From positions 1 through 64,000 of the forward strand of contig NZ_BGZJ01000002.1 of assembly GCF_003402575.1 (NCBI RefSeq): 64,000 nt of DNA, given 5' to 3'. This DNA is from Mesosutterella multiformis (lineage in GTDB: Bacteria; Pseudomonadota; Gammaproteobacteria; Burkholderiales; Burkholderiaceae_F). The position numbers were made by a program, and so were the translations under genes. Shown piece after piece: positions 19,472 through 28,627 of this stretch (its first letter is position 1; the number at the start of each line of letters is the position of its first letter). The notes under the pieces are model-generated. The model had not been told where the DNA came from and ran no database searches. It saw nothing but the letters and a program-made list of their open reading frames with translations.

Positions 19472-21969
19472 GTTATTACATTGGCATTGACCTCGGCACG
19501 ACTAACAGCGCCATCTGTTCCTATGACGGCAAAGAAACACGGATCTGGAAGAGCCCCGAACAGAATGACGTCACGCCGTCCGCGATTTCCTACGACCGCC
19601 GCGGCAACCGTCTCGTCGGTCAGCGCGCCTATCAGGCCGCTGCCGCGAACCCCGATAACGCGGCGGTGTTCTTTAAGCGTCTGATGGGTACCTCAACCCC
19701 GATTCATATCAAGGCGCTTGGCAAAGACATGACGCCTGAAGAGTGCTCGGCTGAGATTCTGCGGACGCTTTTCGGCTACCTCCCGGAGGAAATCCGCAAG
19801 GATCCTGAAACCGGAACCGTGATCACCGTGCCGGCCGCGTTTAATCAGATGCAGCGTGACGCGACCACTCAGGCCGCGAATATGGCCGGCATCGGCCGTG
19901 TCGCCCTCATGCAGGAACCGGTTGCCGCCGTGATGAGCGTGATGAAAGCGCATAACAGTGACGGCACGTTCCTCATTTATGACCTGGGCGGCGGAACGCT
20001 GGATATCGCTATCGCGGAAAGCATCGGGGGCCGCGTGAACCTGCTTTCGCACGGCGGCATCGCGCTTTGCGGCGGCCGCGACTTCGACCGCCGCGTGATG
20101 GACAGCGTCGTGAAGCCCTGGCTCATCGAGAACTTTGAGCTGCCGGAAGACTTCGCGATTAACACGAAGTACAAGCGCCTGATGCGTATGGCCGCGCTCG
20201 CCGCGGAACGCGCGAAGATTGAGCTTTCCGCGAAAGATACCGCGACGATCAACCTCTCGGAAGCCGAAACCGGGTGCCTCGATGAAAATGGCGACGAAAT
20301 CTACCTCGACTGCGATCTCACGCGCGACACCTTTAATCAGCTGATCGCGGACCGCGTCGAGCAGTCGATTCAGGCCGCGCGCGACGCCCTGGAAAAGGCC
20401 GGTCTCTCGCCCTTTGATCTGGAACGCATCGTGTTTGTCGGCGGTCCGACGAACTATAAGCCGGTCCGCGACAAGGTCTGTCAGGAGCTCGGTGTCGAGG
20501 GCAGCACGGAAGTGAACCCGATGACCGCCGTCGCTGAGGGCGCCTCGCTCTTCGCCGAGTCGATCGACTGGAGCTCAAAGGACAACTCCCGGAAGACCTC
20601 CCGCGGCCGTCTTGAAGCCGGCGGCGAACTGAATCTCACGCTGAACTACATCGCGCGTACGCCTTCCGCGACCGCGAAGGTCATGGTGCAGTCGAAGGAC
20701 GAGATCCCCGCGGGGTACGAGTTCCAGATTGACAGCACGGATACCGGCTGGATTTCCGGCCGCATTCAGCTCACGGCGGGCGCGTCCGTAACGCTCACGC
20801 TCCCGAAGCCCGGCCTCAACCTCTTCCGCGTTTCCGCCTTTGATGCCAGCGGCAGCCCCGTGAAGCTGCTTCAGAACAGCATCATCATTACCCGGACGGC
20901 CGCGACTGTGGACGCCATTCCGGCCTCCTACTCGATCGCCGTTGAGGTGCTGGACCGCCTGGGCGGTGAACCCGCTCTCGACTACCTGATCCGGGCCGGT
21001 GAACCGCTTCCGAAGAAGGGCAAAAAGATCTTCAAGGCCGCGCAGACCCTCAAGGCCGGATCCGATGAGACGCTGAATATCAAGCTCTGGGAGGGCGAGA
21101 TTGAGAACCCGATCACCGATAACCGCCCGATCGGCGTTCTGAAGATCTCGGGTACGGACTTCTCGTCCTGGGTCATTCCCGCGGGCGCTGATCTCGAGTG
21201 CGCGTATGAGATTGAAGACTCCGGAAACATCAATCTGGAGGTTTCGGTTCCGAGTATCGGCGGCGTCTTCAATTCCGGCCGCAATTTCTACTCGCGTCAG
21301 GAAGGCGCCATCAATTACACGGATGCCGCGGAGCTGGTTTCAAGCAAGGCGGATGACACGATTGCCCGAGTCCATAAAATCCGCGAAGTGGTGAACGATC
21401 CGGAATTGGATGAGATCGCCTCAAAACTCAGCAGCGCCTCGAAGCTCAACCCCGCCACAGCCCAGGCCGAGGAAACCCAGGAGGCGATGGAGAACGTGCT
21501 CGAGGCCCGAAAGCGTCTGGCCGCTATCCGTAAGGCTCACGAGCGCGATATCCGCCAGTCTGAATTAGACGAGGCCGTGAAATCATTCCGGGACTACCCT
21601 CTCAAGTACGCGACTCCCGATGAACGTCAGGCGTTTGAGTACCAGAGGCAGGCCGCGCAGCGCGCGATCGACAGAAACGAGCCCGGCTTCAAGGCTAACC
21701 TTGCCCGGATTCACCAAAGCGCATTCGCGATCCTGTGGCGTTCTGATCCAGACTTTGTGGTGAATATGTTCAAGAACTTCGCTTCAGAGCCTTATCGTTA
21801 CGCGGATAAAGTCACGTATCACCGGCTGGTTTCCCAGGGCATGACCTGCATCAGCCAAAACGATATCGATGGTCTTCGTCAGGTCGTCGGCCAGCTCTTC
21901 CGGATCTACGCCTGGGATGACGGCGGAGAAGAAAATATCGCTTCGATGGCGAACATTCTGAGAGGCTGA
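19468..21969 (+). CDS. Hsp70-like chaperone, operon 2
   Basis: 833 residues. The N-terminal 380 form an actin-like Hsp70 ATPase: IGIDLGTTNSAICSYDG (phosphate 1), TVPAAFNQMQRDATTQAA and LMQEPVAAVMSVMKAH (typical Hsp70 connect region), FLIYDLGGGTLDIAIA (phosphate 2) and IVFVGGPTNYKPVRDKVCQELG (adenosine). After that, NPMTAVAEGASLFAESIDW leads into a beta-rich region in the substrate-domain position (about 400-600), then about 200 charged helical residues. It is roughly 200 residues longer than DnaK and lacks the EEVD-like tail. No J-protein of the classical type is nearby; the three J-like membrane proteins on the opposite strand are the obvious partner candidates. Confidence 0.92.
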   Translation: MSYYIGIDLGTTNSAICSYDGKETRIWKSPEQNDVTPSAISYDRRGNRLVGQRAYQAAAANPDNAAVFFKRLMGTSTPIHIKALGKDMTPEECSAEILRTLFGYLPEEIRKDPETGTVITVPAAFNQMQRDATTQAANMAGIGRVALMQEPVAAVMSVMKAHNSDGTFLIYDLGGGTLDIAIAESIGGRVNLLSHGGIALCGGRDFDRRVMDSVVKPWLIENFELPEDFAINTKYKRLMRMAALAAERAKIELSAKDTATINLSEAETGCLDENGDEIYLDCDLTRDTFNQLIADRVEQSIQAARDALEKAGLSPFDLERIVFVGGPTNYKPVRDKVCQELGVEGSTEVNPMTAVAEGASLFAESIDWSSKDNSRKTSRGRLEAGGELNLTLNYIARTPSATAKVMVQSKDEIPAGYEFQIDSTDTGWISGRIQLTAGASVTLTLPKPGLNLFRVSAFDASGSPVKLLQNSIIITRTAATVDAIPASYSIAVEVLDRLGGEPALDYLIRAGEPLPKKGKKIFKAAQTLKAGSDETLNIKLWEGEIENPITDNRPIGVLKISGTDFSSWVIPAGADLECAYEIEDSGNINLEVSVPSIGGVFNSGRNFYSRQEGAINYTDAAELVSSKADDTIARVHKIREVVNDPELDEIASKLSSASKLNPATAQAEETQEAMENVLEARKRLAAIRKAHERDIRQSELDEAVKSFRDYPLKYATPDERQAFEYQRQAAQRAIDRNEPGFKANLARIHQSAFAILWRSDPDFVVNMFKNFASEPYRYADKVTYHRLVSQGMTCISQNDIDGLRQVVGQLFRIYAWDDGGEENIASMANILRG

Positions 21970-21990
21970 TAAAACCGCTTCCATAATGTC

Positions 21991-22030
21991 AGACTCCGGA
22001 TCTCAGAGACGGGATCCGGAGTCTTTTTTT
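21991..22030. terminator. bidirectional terminator between Hsp70-like and J-like genes
   Basis: Perfect 12-bp arms AGACTCCGGATC (21991-22002) and GATCCGGAGTCT (22013-22024), then a T run to 22030. It lies between convergent genes and ends the Hsp70 operon. Confidence 0.9.
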
Positions 22031-22054
22031 CTCCCAAAAGCGCGGACGATTGTG

Positions 22055-23737
22055 TCAGTAACCGTAGAGACTCGAGCGGCGGGATCTTTCCTGCTCTTCC
22101 TCAAGCTCATTCTCAAGTTCCTGGGTTCTCCGCCGCTGCTCATCGAGCTGCCGCTGCATCTCCTCCTCCCTCTCCAGTTCGCGGAGCCTCTCCTCCTCTT
22201 GTTCAGCTTCAAACTGAGCCTCAAGCGCTGCCTGACGCTCACGCGCTTCTTCCTCCGCTTCCTCCCTGGCCTCTTCTTCAGCCTCTTCCCGCTCCAGCTC
22301 CGCTTCCTCTTCCGCTTCCCGCGCCTCTTTCTCTCTCTGTTCTTCTTCGTACGACTCATCATCATCTGAATAGGCGCCTCCGGAGCGATACCCTCCTCCG
22401 GAATAGTCCGCATAGTCTTCATCGGAACTGAACACGCAGCCTTTCATCCAGACGATCAGAAGGATCACGGCAGCGATGAGCCAGAGTTTCCGATGCTTCT
22501 TTGGCAGCCGGGACTGAAGCGAGGAAAAGAAACCGGGGAGTCGGGAAGCGGATACCGCCGTTCTGGGCTCCGGTGCCCTGAACGCGGCCTCATCCTCTTC
22601 TGTCGGCACGATATCGGTTACGAGAAGCGGGATGCCTTTGAATCCCTTCGCCTCCGCGGGTTCGAGACTGGATACGGTTTTCTGCTCCGGGATCGTGTCT
22701 GAGCCTGAAGCCGCCCCTTTCCCTTTCCTCATGCCGGCGATCGACTCAAGATCGTATCGGTAATGCTTTTCAAGAACCGGAGAAACGAGAAGCTGGGAAA
22801 GAACCCGCCTCACGAGGAGATACGCCGCGTCAACGCAGTTCAGGTCCGTCGCGAGATAGTACGCGAGCTTCCGCACCGCCGTGAAAAGGCTTTCTGTCTG
22901 ACGGCAGGCCTCTCCTTTCGCCTGGCGGAACCTCTGCAGCGGCAGCGTGACGCTGTTCCAATTCACTGTCACGCGGTAAAGCATGGTCAGGGCAAAAACG
23001 CCACGGCGCGTTAAATGACCATTCCTGCACTCCGCGGGAATCTGACGGAGCAGCTCCGCGGCGGATGCCATCTCTTTTTCCGCGAAACTCTGAACCGAGA
23101 CCTCATAGCTTGAAAGGAGATCATCAATCAGACCGGGAATAATTCCCGCCTGCTCGCCTTTCGGCGGGAAGAGTCCCGTGAGAATCCGCGCTACGCGCCG
23201 CGACTGAATGCTGTTAAAACGGGCTTCAATCGCTTTCTGATAGTCCCAGCGGATCTCTTTCAGCGCTTCGGGGATCCGGTCCGTGTCCTTCACTTCCGGG
23301 AAGTGAGCGCGAGACCGGGCACCGTTTACGAGGGAGGCGAGTTCCGCGATATCCTGCGACTCAAAGCTTTCCGCTATATCGCGAATGAGAGAGGAAAAGC
23401 CCGGTTCATTCGTTTCAGGAAATGAGGGAAGGGCCTGCGCAAGAGCATTCGCGCGCGCGATGCCGGAGAGCCGCTCTTTAGACCACGCGCAGAGCGACAC
23501 CGGATCCTTCCCGAGAAGCGCCAGGATTTCGTTCGCCTCTTCATCGCTTACGCCTGGCAGATACCGAAGCTCAGACTCCAGACGCTTTCCTGGATTTGTG
23601 AGAATGGACCGGTATTTCGCTACTTCATCCGGATCCTCTGTCAGGGCTTTTTCTTCAGCTTTCTCAAGGATTTCAGACCGGGAGCTCGAAGGACTTACTC
23701 CCAGATAAACAAACGGATTTTCACGGAACGCGGTCAT
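22055..23737 (-). CDS. J-like membrane protein 1 with acidic coiled-coil tail
   Basis: 560 residues, ATG 23737. Residues 1-60 (ENPFVYLGVSPSSSRSEILEKAEEKALTEDPDEVAKYRSILTNPGKRLESELRYLPG) look like a compact J-domain: the LGVSP opening, two helices, and a NP-x-KR segment like the end of J helix III. DPD stands where HPD belongs. About 350 residues of helical sequence shared with the genes at 25131 and 30187 follow, with a linker motif AKGFKGI. One transmembrane helix (about 417-432, LWLIAAVILLIVWM) precedes a strongly charged Glu/Arg coiled coil (about 460-555). It faces the Hsp70-like operons across a shared terminator. Chaperone partnership is inferred. Confidence 0.75.
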   Translation of the reverse strand: MTAFRENPFVYLGVSPSSSRSEILEKAEEKALTEDPDEVAKYRSILTNPGKRLESELRYLPGVSDEEANEILALLGKDPVSLCAWSKERLSGIARANALAQALPSFPETNEPGFSSLIRDIAESFESQDIAELASLVNGARSRAHFPEVKDTDRIPEALKEIRWDYQKAIEARFNSIQSRRVARILTGLFPPKGEQAGIIPGLIDDLLSSYEVSVQSFAEKEMASAAELLRQIPAECRNGHLTRRGVFALTMLYRVTVNWNSVTLPLQRFRQAKGEACRQTESLFTAVRKLAYYLATDLNCVDAAYLLVRRVLSQLLVSPVLEKHYRYDLESIAGMRKGKGAASGSDTIPEQKTVSSLEPAEAKGFKGIPLLVTDIVPTEEDEAAFRAPEPRTAVSASRLPGFFSSLQSRLPKKHRKLWLIAAVILLIVWMKGCVFSSDEDYADYSGGGYRSGGAYSDDDESYEEEQREKEAREAEEEAELEREEAEEEAREEAEEEARERQAALEAQFEAEQEEERLRELEREEEMQRQLDEQRRRTQELENELEEEQERSRRSSLYGY

Positions 23738-23946
23738 CAGGTTTCTCGGAACTGAGAAGATCCGGGCATTTTAATAAAAAACCTGTCTCTTTTTCATGAA
23801 ATGCAGAAAATAACGAAGTTATTTATATTCGTAATTCAGAGTTGATCTGAAACCGTTTTACGCTGCCGATCATTGACCACAGGAAACAAAATAAAAAGAG
23901 AACCACCGACGCAATTAATAGGCTGGCTAATAGCGGAATTTTTGAG

Positions 23947-25053
23947 GGCGAATTATCACTTCAAGTGCAAAGCCTGAGAAAAGAATAGTGGCCCATAAAG
24001 CTTCCATAATAGAGATTGTCAAGATAACTATAGAGGGAGCTCATGAGCCACTATCATCATCTTACTCTTCGGGACAGAGTATTTATTTCGGCTTTAACGA
24101 TTTCAGGCAAATCCCTGTCTGAAATTGCATGTGCGATTGGGAAAAATGTTTCTACGATCTCCCGCGAACTGAAGCGAAACAAGGCTGTATCGGCCCAGGA
24201 TGGGGCTTCAGCTGCCTATGATCCCTGTGCCGCGCAGGCCCGATATCAGAGACAGAGAAAGCATTGCGGAAAGAGAAACATTCTGAAGTCTGACTCGTTG
24301 CTGACAAGGATTGTCTCAAATCTGCTGGTTAAGAAATTCTGGTCTCCGGAGCAGATTCAATACCGTCTCAGAAAGGAGCTGCCGAATCTAAGGATCAGCG
24401 CCACGACAATCTACCGAGGAATCAATTCTGGCTTTCTGGATCGCTTTGTGGATGGCCGAAAGATGTCCCGACACCTGCGACACCACGGTAAAACGCGTCA
24501 CCGTAAAGGCATGACCGAGAGGCGAGGAAAGATCCAGATCACTCACAGCATTGAAGAGCGACCCCTGGAAGCTCAGAACAGATCTCGCCTGGGGGATTGG
24601 GAAGGCGATACCGTCATCGGAAAAAAGGGCGGAGCCTGCCTCACGACTCTGGTCGATAGGAAGTCCGGCTTTCTCTGTGGCGGGAAAACCGCTTCCAAGA
24701 CTGCGGCCGATGTGTCTGCCGTAATTGAGAAATCTCTGTCAGATAAGGATCTGCGTACGATTACCGTAGATCGCGGAAAAGAATTTTCCTGGGCTGAAAA
24801 ACTGGAGAAAGATCTCAGAACCAAAGTGTATTTCTGCTTGCCTCATCATCCATGGGAGAAAGGAAGTAATGAAAATACAAACGGACTTCTTAGAGACTTT
24901 TTCCCAAAAGGAATGAGTATCGATAAAATTTCTCAGGCAGAAGTTCAGAAACGGTTCAATGCTCTGAATTTCAGACCCAGAAAACGTCTCAATTGGAAGT
25001 GTCCGGCTGAAGTCTTTTATTCAGTAACTTTGCACTTGATTTGATAATTCACC
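23947..25053 (+). mobile_element. IS30-family insertion sequence, copy A
   Basis: 1107 bp with 26-bp imperfect terminal inverted repeats (GGCGAATTATCACTTCAAGT... and GGTGAATTATCAAATCAAGT...). It is flanked by a 2-bp target duplication AG (23945-23946 and 25054-25055). It sits downstream of the 25131 gene and upstream of the 22055 gene. Confidence 0.95.
24043..25044 (+). CDS. IS30-family transposase, copy A
   Basis: 333 residues, identical to copy B. An N-terminal helix-turn-helix (SLSEIACAIGKNVSTISRELKRN) precedes the DDE catalytic core: GDWEGDTVIG (first Asp), ITVDRGKEF (second Asp) and KGSNENTNGLLRDFFPKG (Glu), the last highly typical of IS30. Intact and probably active, given the multiple identical copies. 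Confidence 0.96.
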   Translation: MSHYHHLTLRDRVFISALTISGKSLSEIACAIGKNVSTISRELKRNKAVSAQDGASAAYDPCAAQARYQRQRKHCGKRNILKSDSLLTRIVSNLLVKKFWSPEQIQYRLRKELPNLRISATTIYRGINSGFLDRFVDGRKMSRHLRHHGKTRHRKGMTERRGKIQITHSIEERPLEAQNRSRLGDWEGDTVIGKKGGACLTTLVDRKSGFLCGGKTASKTAADVSAVIEKSLSDKDLRTITVDRGKEFSWAEKLEKDLRTKVYFCLPHHPWEKGSNENTNGLLRDFFPKGMSIDKISQAEVQKRFNALNFRPRKRLNWKCPAEVFYSVTLHLI

Positions 25054-25081
25054 AGGGAAAAATAACTTTCACCTGAGGCCT

Positions 25082-25117
25082 GCCAGGCGGTTTTCTAAGC
25101 CGTGATTTCCGCCTGGC
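25082..25117 (-). terminator. hairpin after J-like gene 2
   Basis: GCCAGGCGG and CCGCCTGGC arms enclose an 18-base loop directly after the stop of the minus-strand gene. The T-rich stretch is weak and distant (AGTTATTTTT), partly displaced by the IS30 insertion. Confidence 0.5.
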
Positions 25118-25130
25118 CGCATCACCTGAT

Positions 25131-26963
25131 TCAATACTGCGACAGACCCGGATCGGAGTAAACCGGATTCGGATACTCTTCTTCCACGGGCTGCTGACGT
25201 TTCTTTGACCTGCGGCCCTTCGGGAGAAGCTTATTGATTTCCGCCTCAATGGCGGTCTGATCCTTGTCCACCTGATTCTGAGCCGCTCTCATACTGGATC
25301 GGTAATAGCGGAAGCTGGAACAGGTTGAATTAAACCGATGAACCAGATCATTGAAGAAATCGATCTGGCGGTTGGTAGAAACCTTCGGCTTGATGTAGTC
25401 AATCTGATGCTGGAGTTTGAGGCACCAGGCAATTTCTTCCGTGTCGAAGGTGCTCCCGAGAGAAGATGCCGGTTCCCGATAGACTGGTGCCGGATCAGGT
25501 TCCTTTTCCGCGACGGTTTCAGGACGCGGCATCCTGCTCGCAGCGGCGGGGGTATCCGAATTCACCGACGCATCGGTACTCCCTGAAGGTGTCCGCTGAA
25601 CCAGTTTGGTGGCTGATGTGTCTGACTTTCTGTCATCCGGGGTATCTCCAGCCAGGGACGAAACAATGTACAAAAATAAGGCGATGACTCCTATGACAAA
25701 CCACATTCCAAACACGTGATAAAGCGCAGCAATAAAGGCACCGCACCCTGAAAAAAATCTGCTGACAAGCCCCGGCTCTGCCCTCCCGGCAGAAATTAAT
25801 TTTTTGCTGCCTGCTGACGACAGCTTAGGTGCAGAGAAACGAGGCGCCAACGTACTCAGCCCCTTGAACCCTTTGGCGTCAGGGTTTAGTGACAATGCCG
25901 GCAGATCAGAAAGCAAAGTATCCCGGCTCGTCTCGCCATAAATCTCATTTACCGCTTTCTGATCTGCTTTCACCAGATTTTTCTCTTCCGGGGAAGCTGC
26001 GAGCGGCTCCAGGATTCTTTCAAGAATGGCTTTGGAGGCCCTGGGGCAGTGATGCTCGTTATTCATTTCCAGAGCGAGATGCCGTATTTCATAGAAGAGG
26101 CTGCCGCTAGGTGTATAAGTCTCTCCCTTCAGCGCATGAAATTTATCCAGAATCCCGATCACGGCTTTCCATCGCCGTACGAGGACTTGAAGCTGCTCCA
26201 TCAGCGTCACCGCGACGCCAAAAATGGCGCCATCCCTGCTCTGCTGCGGGATCTGGGAAACGAGTGAGCCGGCGGCCGCGCTTTCTGCCTCACTGAATCC
26301 CTGCGCCTCGACCTCATAACTATTCATCAGATCATCAAGAAGCGAAGGAAAGACGCCAATCGACACGGCGGCGGTCCCTGACTTTACGTACGACAGCACC
26401 CGATCCAAAGTATCGATAATATCGGCGGTTTTTCGTTCATCCAGGCATTGATTAATGGCCTTGACATAGCCGCGGCGGATCTCCTGGAGGGCTTCTGAAA
26501 CCCGGTCCGGATCACTGACCGCCGGGAAATGAGCTGACTCTCGGGCCTTATTGATCAGCTCCTCCAGCTCTTCAGTCGTCTGCTGATCGAAACTCCTGGC
26601 GGCTTCCCAGATAAGAGACGCCATACCGGCATTGTTCGTTTTGGAAAGCGCGGGAAGCACAGCAATCAGGGCATTGCTGCGAGCCACACCGGAAAGCTCC
26701 GCCTCAGACCACTTTGGAATCCCTTCAGGGTTTGATTTGATGGCGTCGCAGACCCTCGGGATCACCGCCCCCGTTACCCCCGGGAGAAACTGCAGTTCTG
26801 CCTCCAGCCGCTTTGCTGGATTCGTAAGCACCGCACGGCATTGAGACACCAGATCCGGATCCACAGATAGAGATGCCTCTTCCGCTTTTTCCAGAATTTC
26901 TCTTCTTGGGCTCGTCGGCGTAACACCCAGAATAACAAACGGATTTTCAAGCAGTCCTGCCAT
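25131..26963 (-). CDS. J-like membrane protein 2
   Basis: 610 residues from ATG 26963, chosen because AAGGAG lies six bases upstream; a TTG six codons earlier is less likely. The N-terminus has the same J-like block (ENPFVILGVTPTSPRREILEKAEEASLSVDPDLVSQCRAVLTNPAKRLEAELQFLPG) with DPD in place of HPD. The shared helical region runs to about residue 370 and the linker motif is AKGFKGL. A single transmembrane helix (about 421-439, FVIGVIALFLYIVSSLAG) is followed by a Pro/Ser/Thr linker. A C-terminal domain follows with WCLKLQHQID...FNDLVHRFNSTCSSFRYYRSSM, whose two cysteines could be disulphide-bonded if it lies outside the membrane. IS30 copies flank the gene but do not break it. Confidence 0.75.
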   Translation of the reverse strand: MAGLLENPFVILGVTPTSPRREILEKAEEASLSVDPDLVSQCRAVLTNPAKRLEAELQFLPGVTGAVIPRVCDAIKSNPEGIPKWSEAELSGVARSNALIAVLPALSKTNNAGMASLIWEAARSFDQQTTEELEELINKARESAHFPAVSDPDRVSEALQEIRRGYVKAINQCLDERKTADIIDTLDRVLSYVKSGTAAVSIGVFPSLLDDLMNSYEVEAQGFSEAESAAAGSLVSQIPQQSRDGAIFGVAVTLMEQLQVLVRRWKAVIGILDKFHALKGETYTPSGSLFYEIRHLALEMNNEHHCPRASKAILERILEPLAASPEEKNLVKADQKAVNEIYGETSRDTLLSDLPALSLNPDAKGFKGLSTLAPRFSAPKLSSAGSKKLISAGRAEPGLVSRFFSGCGAFIAALYHVFGMWFVIGVIALFLYIVSSLAGDTPDDRKSDTSATKLVQRTPSGSTDASVNSDTPAAASRMPRPETVAEKEPDPAPVYREPASSLGSTFDTEEIAWCLKLQHQIDYIKPKVSTNRQIDFFNDLVHRFNSTCSSFRYYRSSMRAAQNQVDKDQTAIEAEINKLLPKGRRSKKRQQPVEEEYPNPVYSDPGLSQY

Positions 26964-27212
26964 ATCAAACTCCTTAGTCAAATACCGAACTGCTCCTCAA
27001 ATTTATGACTCGTTAAATAAAAAACTAAGGGGCAAATGAAAGGAATAAGTTTCGGTACTCTACCGGGATCAGTTCTCTTCATTTTACCTGCCTGCTTTTG
27101 TTATTCCAGTGCCGGTTATATCTGCCCCTTATCCCCCAACGGTTAGGTCTGGCCGATATTCTGAAAATCTCCAATTCCGTGCGCCAGGCAGAAATCTCTC
27201 CTCTTTTTCGTT

Positions 27213-28319
27213 GGCGAATTATCACTTCAAGTGCAAAGCCTGAGAAAAGAATAGTGGCCCATAAAGCTTCCATAATAGAGATTGTCAAGATAACTATAGA
27301 GGGAGCTCATGAGCCACTATCATCATCTTACTCTTCGGGACAGAGTATTTATTTCGGCTTTAACGATTTCAGGCAAATCCCTGTCTGAAATTGCATGTGC
27401 GATTGGGAAAAATGTTTCTACGATCTCCCGCGAACTGAAGCGAAACAAGGCTGTATCGGCCCAGGATGGGGCTTCAGCTGCCTATGATCCCTGTGCCGCG
27501 CAGGCCCGATATCAGAGACAGAGAAAGCATTGCGGAAAGAGAAACATTCTGAAGTCTGACTCGTTGCTGACAAGGATTGTCTCAAATCTGCTGGTTAAGA
27601 AATTCTGGTCTCCGGAGCAGATTCAATACCGTCTCAGAAAGGAGCTGCCGAATCTAAGGATCAGCGCCACGACAATCTACCGAGGAATCAATTCTGGCTT
27701 TCTGGATCGCTTTGTGGATGGCCGAAAGATGTCCCGACACCTGCGACACCACGGTAAAACGCGTCACCGTAAAGGCATGACCGAGAGGCGAGGAAAGATC
27801 CAGATCACTCACAGCATTGAAGAGCGACCCCTGGAAGCTCAGAACAGATCTCGCCTGGGGGATTGGGAAGGCGATACCGTCATCGGAAAAAAGGGCGGAG
27901 CCTGCCTCACGACTCTGGTCGATAGGAAGTCCGGCTTTCTCTGTGGCGGGAAAACCGCTTCCAAGACTGCGGCCGATGTGTCTGCCGTAATTGAGAAATC
28001 TCTGTCAGATAAGGATCTGCGTACGATTACCGTAGATCGCGGAAAAGAATTTTCCTGGGCTGAAAAACTGGAGAAAGATCTCAGAACCAAAGTGTATTTC
28101 TGCTTGCCTCATCATCCATGGGAGAAAGGAAGTAATGAAAATACAAACGGACTTCTTAGAGACTTTTTCCCAAAAGGAATGAGTATCGATAAAATTTCTC
28201 AGGCAGAAGTTCAGAAACGGTTCAATGCTCTGAATTTCAGACCCAGAAAACGTCTCAATTGGAAGTGTCCGGCTGAAGTCTTTTATTCAGTAACTTTGCA
28301 CTTGATTTGATAATTCACC
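27213..28319 (+). mobile_element. IS30-family insertion sequence, copy B
   Basis: 1107 bp, same ends as copy A. Its right end touches the truncated IS30 at 28320 with no spacer. The duplicated dinucleotide TT is found at 27211-27212 and at 30069-30070, beyond the right end of the truncated copy, so the whole 27213-30068 block behaves as one insertion site. Confidence 0.95.
27309..28310 (+). CDS. IS30-family transposase, copy B
   Basis: 333 residues, identical in sequence to the copy A product, with the same helix-turn-helix and DDE residues. Intact. Confidence 0.96.
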   Translation: MSHYHHLTLRDRVFISALTISGKSLSEIACAIGKNVSTISRELKRNKAVSAQDGASAAYDPCAAQARYQRQRKHCGKRNILKSDSLLTRIVSNLLVKKFWSPEQIQYRLRKELPNLRISATTIYRGINSGFLDRFVDGRKMSRHLRHHGKTRHRKGMTERRGKIQITHSIEERPLEAQNRSRLGDWEGDTVIGKKGGACLTTLVDRKSGFLCGGKTASKTAADVSAVIEKSLSDKDLRTITVDRGKEFSWAEKLEKDLRTKVYFCLPHHPWEKGSNENTNGLLRDFFPKGMSIDKISQAEVQKRFNALNFRPRKRLNWKCPAEVFYSVTLHLI

Positions 28320-28627
28320 GGATAGGAAGTCCGGCTTTCTCTGTGGCGGGAAAACCGCTTCCAAGACTGCGGCCGATGTGTCTGCCGTAATTGAGAAATC
28401 TCTGTCAGATAAGGATCTGCGTACGATTACCGTAGATCGCGGAAAAGAATTTTCCTGGGCTGAAAAACTGGAGAAAGATCTCAGAACCAAAGTGTATTTC
28501 TGCTTGCCTCATCATCCATGGGAGAAAGGAAGTAATGAAAATACAAACGGACTTCTTAGAGACTTTTTCCCAAAAGGAATGAGTATCGATAAAATTTCTC
28601 AGGCAGAAGTTCAGAAACGGTTCAATG

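Noticed and set aside
23947-28319. Composite transposon: two IS30 copies in the same direction around J-like gene 2
   Set aside because: Copy A is flanked by AG on both sides and the copy B block by TT on both sides, so they are independent insertions rather than the ends of one mobile unit.
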